Assembly: GCA_018651745.1 (NCBI GenBank)
Contig: JABIDL010000030.1
Location: 27,032 to 68,849 of the forward strand
From: Candidatus Neomarinimicrobiota bacterium
GTDB taxonomy: Bacteria > Fidelibacterota > Marinisomatia > Marinisomatales > TCS55
Length of the DNA: 41,818 nucleotides
Direction of reading: 5' to 3'
Below are positions 36,652 to 41,818 of the stretch, one piece after another. The translations under genes were made by a program, and so were the position numbers. Each line of letters opens with the position of its first letter. Position 1 is the first letter of the stretch. The notes beneath the pieces were generated by a model. The model saw only the letters and a list, made by a program, of their open reading frames with translations. It searched no databases and was not told the origin of the DNA.

Positions 36652-36731
36652 CAAATTGAAGTGTTAGTTATTTCCCAATCCTGATCCTTCTCTGTCTTTG
36701 CGATGAAGAAAATTTCTCGGTAAATTAGCCG

Positions 36732-38258
36732 ATGGCGAACCTATCGATTTCAGACCGTTCCTTCGCGTATGCGGATTTTGAATCATTTTTATGCGCTCCC
36801 CGAAAATGTTCTCTTGCGGGTTCTGCTCGATCAACCATTCGCAATTCCCATAAAACACTTTCGAATATTATTGCCTCCGGGAAACCGGTGTATGGAGTCA
36901 ATACCGGATTTGGAAAATTGAGCGATATTCCCATTAAGCTCGAGGACCAGCAACAGCTTCAATTGAATTTAGTCCGTAGCCACGCCGCTGGAGTTGGTTC
37001 ACCATTTGACACAGGAATTACACGACTAGCGATGGTGTTGAAAATCATGACAATTGCAAAGGGATACAGTGGAGTCCGGCTTGACGTAGCGGATCAACTT
37101 TTATTTTTCCTGAATCATGACATATTGCCTCTTATGCCAAAACAGGGTTCGGTCGGCGCCAGTGGAGATCTTGCACCGCTTGCGCACATGGCGCTTGCGT
37201 TAATTGGCGAAGGTGAAGTGCATTTTCTTGATAGAATTATGCCGGCAATGGTTGCGCTTAAAGAAGCAGGTCGTCCGCCATTGGAACTGCACGCTAAGGA
37301 AGGTCTTTCCCTCGTGAACGGAACCCAGGTTTCAACAGCGATTGGACTGAAGGCGGTCATCGAGGCAAGCCGTATTGTAAAATCTGCAGATATTGCGGGA
37401 GCTCTATCAGTTGAAGCAAGCCTTTCGTCTAAACACGTTTTTGCTGTTAAGATTCATCGGCTAAAAAAACATACAGGACAGATTACATCTGCACAGAACA
37501 TCGTAAACTTGCTTAAAGGGAGCGAAATCGTCCAATCGCATGCGGATTGCGGGGTTATCCAAGATCCATACAGTTTTCGCTGTATTCCGCATATTCACGG
37601 CGCATCTCGGGAATTGTTCAACGCCGTCGTGGACATTATTGAAAATGAAGCCAATAGCGTGAGCGATAATCCGCTAATTTTTCCTAACGAAGAGGCAATC
37701 AGTTCTGGGCATTTTCATGCAGAGGCCGTTGCGCAGGCATTGGATATGTTGGCTATTTCCATCTCAGAAATCGGTGCAATTTCAGAGAGAAGAATTCATC
37801 ATTTTATGAAAGGAATTGGCGAAGATGTTCCACCTTTTATTACTTCAAATCCTGGAATTGAATCCGGTTTTATGATGGCCCACGTGACGGCGGCGGCAAT
37901 TGCTTCCGAAAATAAATCACTTGCACATCCGGCTTCAGTAGATTCCATTACAACATCCGGCGGACAAGAAGATATGGTTAGCATGGCTCCATGGGCGGGG
38001 AGGAAGTGTCTAAGAATTATTCGAAATGTCGCCCAAATACTTGCGATTGAATGCTTGGTGTCAGGGACAGTTACGGCTGTGTTTCATTCCAAGAAAAAAC
38101 CCGGCGCAGGAACCGGTAAAGCTGTCGCATTATTGAAGAAACATATCAAATTTAGGTTAGAAGACAGACCGCTTCAAAAAGACATGGAAACTATAGCAAA
38201 CCTCATCCTACAAGGCGATCTATTAAAAACAGTAACTAAAACAATACGGGTGAAATAA
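36732..38258 (+). CDS. hutH: Histidine ammonia-lyase
   Basis: This cytoplasmic enzyme removes ammonia from L-histidine to give urocanate, the first step of histidine breakdown. Its self-made MIO cofactor comes from A143-S144-G145 in GSVGASGDLAPLAH. VYGVNTGFGKL, the SHAAGVG motif and VNGTQ support histidine rather than tyrosine or phenylalanine as substrate. At 508 residues the length is normal. The other hut genes are not in the window. It lies 2 bases before guaB and 80 bases after dinG, with no strong ribosome site. Confidence 0.94.
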   Translation: MANLSISDRSFAYADFESFLCAPRKCSLAGSARSTIRNSHKTLSNIIASGKPVYGVNTGFGKLSDIPIKLEDQQQLQLNLVRSHAAGVGSPFDTGITRLAMVLKIMTIAKGYSGVRLDVADQLLFFLNHDILPLMPKQGSVGASGDLAPLAHMALALIGEGEVHFLDRIMPAMVALKEAGRPPLELHAKEGLSLVNGTQVSTAIGLKAVIEASRIVKSADIAGALSVEASLSSKHVFAVKIHRLKKHTGQITSAQNIVNLLKGSEIVQSHADCGVIQDPYSFRCIPHIHGASRELFNAVVDIIENEANSVSDNPLIFPNEEAISSGHFHAEAVAQALDMLAISISEIGAISERRIHHFMKGIGEDVPPFITSNPGIESGFMMAHVTAAAIASENKSLAHPASVDSITTSGGQEDMVSMAPWAGRKCLRIIRNVAQILAIECLVSGTVTAVFHSKKKPGAGTGKAVALLKKHIKFRLEDRPLQKDMETIANLILQGDLLKTVTKTIRVK

Positions 38259-38260
38259 TT

Positions 38261-39730
38261 ATGAGCAATCAACCTCCATTTGAACTTGCATTAACCTTTG
38301 ACGATGTTTTGCTGGTACCGCAAAAATCATCTGTCCTTCCAAAGGAGGTGGACATTACCACGCGCCTCACCAATAAAATATCTCTTAACATTCCCATTTT
38401 AAGCGCTGCCATGGATACGGTAACAGAATCGAAAGTGGCGATTGCCTTGGCGAGAGAAGGTGGACTAGGTATTATACATAAAAATTTGAGTATCGAAGAT
38501 CAAATTGCGATGGTTGACAAAGTAAAACGATCCGAAAGCGGTATGATTCAAAACCCGATATCTCTTGGTGAAACAAAAACCATTGGAGAAGCTCGCGATT
38601 TAATGGCCCATTACAGAATTAGCGGGCTTCCGGTAGTGAAAGGAAAAAAACTCATCGGTATTTTAACGAATCGAGATATTCGATTTGAAACTGATTTGAA
38701 TCTAAAAGTCAGAGATAGAATGACCAGCAAAAATTTAGTAACAGTTCCGGTTGGAACTACCTTAGAAAAAGCAAAAATTATTCTGCAAAAACATCGGATC
38801 GAAAAATTATTAGTTGTAAATAAACGTGGAACGCTTGTTGGGCTTATTACGGTTAAAGATATCCAGAAAAAGGAACAGTTTCCCCATGCGTGTAAAGATG
38901 ACGGAGGCCGTCTGCGGGTTGGCGCTGCAGTGGGGGTTGGAAATGATCTGATTGAAAGAGCCCAAGCCTTGGAATCTGCAGAAGTAGATGTCATTGTGCT
39001 TGATTCTGCGCATGGTCATTCCAAAGGAATTTTGGATGCAGTTGCACAGTTGAAGAAATTGTTTAAATCGACTCAAGTAATTGCCGGAAATGTTGCTACG
39101 CCGGAAGGTACGAAAGCATTGATTGATGCCGGTGTTGACGCTGTAAAAATTGGGATTGGCGCAGGTGCAAGTTGTACGACTCGGATTATTGCAGGCGTAG
39201 GATTTCCGCAATTTTCCTCTATTTTGAATTGCGTGGAATCAGCCCAGAAAAAAAATATACCTGTTATTGCTGATGGCGGAATCCGGTATAGTGGAGATAT
39301 CGCCAAATCATTGGCGGCCGGCGCGGATACGGTCATGCTAGGTAGTTTGCTTGCAGGCGCAGAAGAATGTCCGGGAGAAACCATTTTATTTGAAGGAAGG
39401 CAATATAAATCGTATCGTGGAATGGGATCGCTTGGCGCAATGAAAAGAGGCAGCGGCGATCGATATTTTCAGGAAAATTCCGAACCGTCTAAATTGGTGC
39501 CGGAAGGGATTGAAGGTATTGTGCCATTTCGTGGACCCATAAGAAATACCATTCACCAGTTGCTCGGAGGAGTTCGCGCTTCGATGGGATATTGCGGTGC
39601 AAAGACAATTTCAGAATTTACTGAAAATGCGAAATTTGTTAAAATTACTGCAGCAGGATCAAAAGAAAGTCATCCGCACGAAGTACGGATTGTTAAAGAA
39701 GCACCGAATTACCAGATTCTGGATAAATAA
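38261..39730 (+). CDS. guaB: IMP dehydrogenase
   Basis: The enzyme oxidises IMP to XMP, the committed step of guanine nucleotide synthesis. The barrel starts LALTFDDVLLVPQKSSVLP. Two CBS domains (about 95-205) are inserted, from ISLGETKTIGEARDLMAHYR. The catalytic loop is GAGASCTTRIIAGVGFPQ with Cys305, and the flap region includes YRGMGSLGAMKRGSGDRY. The 489-residue length is standard. The gene starts 2 bases after hutH. Ten bases after its stop comes the first 36-base repeat copy; no T-rich intrinsic terminator follows on this strand. Confidence 0.97.
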   Translation: MSNQPPFELALTFDDVLLVPQKSSVLPKEVDITTRLTNKISLNIPILSAAMDTVTESKVAIALAREGGLGIIHKNLSIEDQIAMVDKVKRSESGMIQNPISLGETKTIGEARDLMAHYRISGLPVVKGKKLIGILTNRDIRFETDLNLKVRDRMTSKNLVTVPVGTTLEKAKIILQKHRIEKLLVVNKRGTLVGLITVKDIQKKEQFPHACKDDGGRLRVGAAVGVGNDLIERAQALESAEVDVIVLDSAHGHSKGILDAVAQLKKLFKSTQVIAGNVATPEGTKALIDAGVDAVKIGIGAGASCTTRIIAGVGFPQFSSILNCVESAQKKNIPVIADGGIRYSGDIAKSLAAGADTVMLGSLLAGAEECPGETILFEGRQYKSYRGMGSLGAMKRGSGDRYFQENSEPSKLVPEGIEGIVPFRGPIRNTIHQLLGGVRASMGYCGAKTISEFTENAKFVKITAAGSKESHPHEVRIVKEAPNYQILDK

Positions 39731-39737
39731 TCAAACT

Positions 39738-39773
39738 CTGTCAAGCTTAGCTTGACGCCCGCCTGCCGGTGGA
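39738..39773. repeat. 36-base dispersed repeat, copy 1
   Basis: It begins CTGTCAAGCTTAGCTTGACG and ends GCCTGCCGGTGGA, and matches the copy at 40125-40160 at 34 of 36 bases. The first half is an inverted repeat (GTCAAGC, three-base loop, GCTTGAC). The second half is a G+C-rich stem remnant. It begins 7 bases after the guaB stop. Confidence 0.85.
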
Positions 39774-39777
39774 GGGA

Positions 39778-39796
39778 TTTTCGCCATTGGCGAAAA
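39778..39796. repeat. Short inverted repeat after guaB
   Basis: TTTTCGCC and GGCGAAAA are exact inverted copies around an ATT loop. An eight-base stem with three-base loop could end transcription from guaB weakly, but no T run follows it, so I list it as a repeat rather than a terminator. Confidence 0.55.
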
Positions 39797-39926
39797 AGGT
39801 ATGTAATAATAATCCTGACATTGCGAGGTTCCACAAAACCGAAGTAAACTCACTTTTTTGGTGATTGCCGCGCCTTTTTGGCCTACAATGAAACAAACAG
39901 GCGAATGGTTTGTGATTTATATATCT

Positions 39927-39951
39927 GTTCTTTTGTCTGATACAAAAGAAC
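39927..39951. repeat. Inverted repeat with 10-base stem
   Basis: GTTCTTTTGT at 39927-39936 pairs exactly with ACAAAAGAAC at 39942-39951 around a 5-base loop. It is one of several hairpins in the region between guaB and rpsT. Confidence 0.6.
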
Positions 39952-39992
39952 CAAAAAATCACAGCTGGATAAATTTTTCCTAAACCTTCGTC

Positions 39993-40069
39993 CGGTTTTT
40001 AGAAGAAACAAACTCGTTCCCGTAATGGTGCGGGAACTCAGACAACGTTTCTTCTGCAAGAAAAAACCG
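39993..40069. repeat. Nested three-part hairpin of 77 bases
   Basis: Three exact inverted pairs are nested: CGGTTTTT (39993-40000) with AAAAACCG (40062-40069); AGAAGAAAC (40001-40009) with GTTTCTTCT (40047-40055); and GTTCCCG (40016-40022) with CGGGAAC (40031-40037). Together they give 24 base pairs with small internal loops, so RNA or single-stranded DNA from either strand would fold strongly. Nothing in the sequence assigns a function. Confidence 0.7.
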
Positions 40070-40116
40070 TACTTGTTTTTACACGGTAATATTTATCAGG
40101 CGGAATATTTCTTAAT

Positions 40117-40143
40117 AAAAAAAACTGTCAAGCTGAGCTTGAC
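40117..40143 (-). terminator. Intrinsic terminator of rpsT
   Basis: Read on the minus strand, the hairpin GTCAAGC-TCA-GCTTGAC (40143 to 40127) is followed after two bases by eight T (40124 to 40117). It begins 37 bases after the rpsT stop. The stem is the first half of the second copy of the 36-base repeat. Confidence 0.65.
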
Positions 40144-40160
40144 GCCCGCCTGCCGGCGGA
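40125..40160. repeat. 36-base dispersed repeat, copy 2
   Basis: This is the same unit as at 39738-39773, in the same orientation, differing at two positions. With copy 1 it brackets the palindrome-rich stretch. Its inverted half doubles as the stem of the rpsT terminator on the minus strand. Confidence 0.85.
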
Positions 40161-40180
40161 CAAGAAGCAGGGTATTACAA

Positions 40181-40435
40181 TTAACTAAGCGAATTTAAAT
40201 GACGGGTGATCTGCGATTTACGTCGGGCTGCTGTATTTTTATGAATCATATTCTTGCTCGCCATCTTGTCGATGGTGCTTACAGCATTTGCATACAATTT
40301 ATCTGCCTCGGCCTTATCTGTAGTGTTCAGTACATTTTTGACGGCAGTTTTTAGCGTTGATAATCGAGCGACATTCCGTGTGTGACGGGTTTTGTCCTGA
40401 CGGGTGCGTTTGATCTGTTGTGGATGTCTGTCCAT
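40181..40435 (-). CDS. rpsT: 30S ribosomal protein S20
   Basis: This primary binding protein contacts 16S rRNA in the small subunit. The 84 residues are basic and helical, with the family pattern RTRQDKTRHTRNVARLSTLKT, then DKMASKNMIHKNTAARRKSQ and a terminal LNSLS. Length is normal. AAAGGA at 40447-40452 serves as ribosome site. A promoter and a terminator are visible on either side, so it is a single-gene transcript. Confidence 0.96.
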   Translation of the reverse strand: MDRHPQQIKRTRQDKTRHTRNVARLSTLKTAVKNVLNTTDKAEADKLYANAVSTIDKMASKNMIHKNTAARRKSQITRHLNSLS

Positions 40436-40446
40436 TAATTTAGTTT

Positions 40447-40452
40447 TCCTTT
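40447..40452 (-). promoter_or_regulatory. Ribosome-binding site of rpsT
   Basis: AAAGGA on the minus strand lies 11 bases before the rpsT ATG. It supports the chosen start. Confidence 0.5.
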
Positions 40453-40466
40453 TGTTTCGGGCGGCG

Positions 40467-40495
40467 AAGTTATTGCGGATTCACTCTTAAGTCAA
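40467..40495 (-). promoter_or_regulatory. Likely rpsT promoter
   Basis: On the minus strand TTGACT (40495 to 40490) is followed after 17 bases by TAACTT (40472 to 40467). The longer box TAACTTCG also fits the Bacteroidetes-type TAnnTTTG pattern at five of its six fixed bases. The predicted start of transcription would leave a leader of about 25 bases containing the ribosome site. Confidence 0.5.
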
Positions 40496-40645
40496 CTGGA
40501 TAACGATTTAATTAAATTTTTGTTTTCCATTGTGATTAGTACAAACATCACCGTTTTAAATTGCATTTGAGAATAGCACGATGAATGATGAGCTACCCTA
40601 ACCCACGGTTTTGTAACGAATTTGTGGTTCAACTGCAACCGTTTC

Positions 40646-41284
40646 TTAGACAGAAAGTGAACCATCGCTGGATCTACGGCGGGTTTTTCCCCGAAAAAAG
40701 AGTACCAGTGATCCACAGAAGAGTGGCGTCATTATAAGCCATGGAAGTTGCCCCTGAAAGGTAATGGTCCGGCCGTTAAACTCGAATAGCGTGGGATTTA
40801 ACCAAGGGCCTGTTGGGGCGAAAGGCGCCCAAGACAATGGCTTTCCCACAGCAACCTGATCATGGTAGAGAAACATTTCAACAAAAATATTTTGCCCAAG
40901 AAACCAGATTAAGAGAAGCAGGAATGCCCCCCAATGCCAGCGGACGAATACTGATGCAGGATCACCGAAAAACCGCCATACTAGCAAGAGGCCAACCAGG
41001 CAGATGGACCCCGCATCTGCAAGAGAATTGAGAATCCAATTCAGGTGAATCGGAATTGCTGCACTCAAAGCTGGTGCGCGCCGAAGGTCGACAGAATCTC
41101 CGGCGACCCAACCATAGGTAAACCAGAGTTCCCACCCTATTGCACAGGTTGCAAAGCAAGCTCCGTAAAATGGAAGCACCCAAGATGGGATGCGCTGCTT
41201 CTGATGCAACACCGACACGAGAACGAGTGGAATAAGTGAGCTCAGATAGATGACGGCGACAATCCTAATGTGTTCGGGACTAAT
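40646..41284 (-). CDS. Multi-pass membrane protein of unknown function
   Basis: The frame encodes about five or six hydrophobic segments, for example WVLPFYGACFATCAIGWEL, SICLVGLLLVWRFF and GAFLLLLIWFLGQNIFVEM, and ends in a basic tail. The first standard start is a GTG at 41218 without a ribosome site. Upstream in frame there is one more hydrophobic segment (IRIVAVIYLSSLIPLVLVSV). No ATG, GTG or TTG precedes it before the stop at 41318-41320, but an ATT at 41284 has AGAGGA nine bases before it, so I extend the gene to that point (213 residues from ATT, 190 from GTG). It lies 52 bases after the thioredoxin-like gene. No family was recognised. Confidence 0.65.
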   Translation of the reverse strand: MSPEHIRIVAVIYLSSLIPLVLVSVLHQKQRIPSWVLPFYGACFATCAIGWELWFTYGWVAGDSVDLRRAPALSAAIPIHLNWILNSLADAGSICLVGLLLVWRFFGDPASVFVRWHWGAFLLLLIWFLGQNIFVEMFLYHDQVAVGKPLSWAPFAPTGPWLNPTLFEFNGRTITFQGQLPWLIMTPLFCGSLVLFFRGKTRRRSSDGSLSV

Positions 41285-41336
41285 AGCTGTTTTTCCTCTG
41301 CTTTTTAACGAATAAACTCACCGGCGGCATTAATTC

Positions 41337-41807
41337 CTAATTCTCATTGCCGTCCGGGGGTGGAGTGAGGGATATATTATTTCCGAGCCACTCGAGAAAT
41401 TCAGCTTTGTTCATTCCCCCTTTTTTCCATTGCAGGACATTACCTTGTGGGTCAGTGATGATGGTGATTGGCGTCATGCTCACGCGGTAACGACTCAACA
41501 CTGCGGCCGCGTCAGGATCATCCACGTCTATTGTTACAGGGATAAATGCTGCATTGACCATAGCCGTCACCTGCTCGTCGGACCAGACTTTGCGTTTCAT
41601 GATCCGACAAGGAACGCACCACTTGCCCGTGAAGAAAATGATGATAGGCTTGCCAGATTTGGAAGCTTGTTGTTGAGCCGACCTGTAGTCGTCTGCCCAA
41701 GCGACGTTGTTGGAAGGGGCATAGAAAGAGTACCAAGCGTAACCAAGTGAGACAACGAGAAAGACAAGCCAGAAAAAGCGCCAAAACTCACCAGTTTTAA
41801 ATTTCAT
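41337..41807 (-). CDS. Membrane-anchored thioredoxin-like protein
   Basis: The 156-residue protein has one N-terminal membrane anchor (about 9-26, WRFFWLVFLVVSLGYAWY) and then a thioredoxin fold on the far side of the membrane. The redox motif is C64-V-P-C67 in TGKWCVPCRIM, and the cis-Pro loop is SMTPITIITDPQGN. It resembles the thioredoxin_7/DsbD-C-terminal group, which reduces or oxidises disulfides of exported proteins. Bases here are richer in G+C than in most of the window. The start is 11 bases from the window edge, so upstream context is missing. Confidence 0.85.
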   Translation of the reverse strand: MKFKTGEFWRFFWLVFLVVSLGYAWYSFYAPSNNVAWADDYRSAQQQASKSGKPIIIFFTGKWCVPCRIMKRKVWSDEQVTAMVNAAFIPVTIDVDDPDAAAVLSRYRVSMTPITIITDPQGNVLQWKKGGMNKAEFLEWLGNNISLTPPPDGNEN

Positions 41808-41818
41808 TGTCCGGTGGA

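Larger units (their letters stand above)
39731..40180. other. Gene-free stretch rich in inverted repeats (guaB-rpsT)
   Basis: This 450-base stretch between two convergent genes holds no credible gene. It contains two copies of a 36-base repeat near its ends, three separate inverted repeats between them and the rpsT terminator at 40117-40143. A minus-strand open frame of 71 codons here reads low-complexity repeat sequence and has no family character. The layout suggests a repeat-derived element or an exported structured RNA; the individual parts are listed separately. Confidence 0.7.

Noticed and set aside
36697-36728. Promoter-like TTTG and TAAATTAG, 20 bases apart, before hutH
   Set aside because: The second box ends only 3 bases before the ATG, so the transcript would start at or after the start codon. 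Too weak without mapping data.
39747-39962. Minus-strand frame of 71 codons after guaB
   Set aside because: It reads through the 36-base repeat and a hairpin, ends in repeat-derived residues (STGRRASS) and has no family character or ribosome site.
39738-40160. CRISPR array
   Set aside because: Only two repeat copies about 390 bases apart, with no regular spacers and no cas gene.
40492-40716. Minus-strand frame of 74 codons between rpsT and the membrane protein
   Set aside because: It overlaps the membrane-protein end and the rpsT promoter region, and its residues show no pattern of a real protein.
41430-41750. Plus-strand frame of 106 codons opposite the thioredoxin-like gene
   Set aside because: The minus strand has a membrane anchor and a CVPC redox motif; the plus frame has nothing recognisable.
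1-41818. tRNA or rRNA genes
   Set aside because: I saw no cloverleaf-like segment with a TTCGA-type arm and no conserved rRNA stretch, though a covariance search would be needed to exclude a tRNA fully.

Overview
The window is an A+T-rich bacterial chromosome segment. It most likely comes from the Fibrobacteres-Chlorobi-Bacteroidetes side of the tree, and Marinimicrobia (SAR406) is my best guess. The evidence is four secreted proteins ending in a type IX secretion (T9SS) type A C-terminal sorting domain (a PNPFN-like motif, then a VYDITGR-like strand and a final KxxLLK-like strand), gingipain-like C25 proteins, a poly-gamma-glutamate gene set and frequent TTG/GTG starts. The assignment is by protein style only; no rRNA or tRNA gene was seen.

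Layout. (1) 2-6791: the tail of an unknown gene, a PilB/GspE-type ATPase, a PilC/GspF-type platform protein and a large C25-family secreted protein with a dockerin-like end. (2) 6830-9591: pgsB, pgsC and a PgsW-type protein, for poly-gamma-glutamate synthesis. (3) 9569-21055: a tightly packed run of envelope genes: a secreted protein made of two copies of one domain, an outer-membrane barrel candidate, a propeller lipoprotein, a repeat-rich T9SS cargo, an M14 carboxypeptidase with T9SS tail and a second C25 protein with T9SS tail. Genes from 209 to 21055 all point the same way, and nearly all overlap or touch. (4) 21111-24876: glutaredoxin, a coiled-coil lipoprotein, then a three-gene minus-strand group that includes a T9SS metalloprotease candidate. 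(5) 24972-39730: a second forward run: an outer-membrane protein, alaS, a PPC/DUF296 protein, ridA, a small DUF5683-like protein, an SNF-type sodium symporter, an unknown membrane protein, a geranylgeranyl-reductase-like flavoprotein, a DinG-type exonuclease-helicase, hutH and guaB. (6) 39731-40180: a gene-free stretch full of inverted repeats, bounded by two copies of a 36-base repeat. (7) 40181-41807: minus-strand rpsT with a visible promoter and terminator, then a more G+C-rich pair (membrane protein and thioredoxin-like protein).

How the parts may fit together. Poly-gamma-glutamate is polymerised at the inner membrane by PgsB/PgsC. In a diderm it must still cross the periplasm and outer membrane, and the genes translationally coupled downstream (periplasmic two-domain protein, barrel, lipoprotein) are candidates for that step. 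The M14 and C25 proteins are candidates for processing polymer or surface protein. This is inference from gene order. The rest of the window is largely housekeeping.

Items most worth a second look: the pgs-envelope operon; C25 proteins that keep the catalytic Cys but lack the usual His; an exact 30-base palindrome inserted in frame in a T9SS sorting domain; and the palindrome-rich region between guaB and rpsT.
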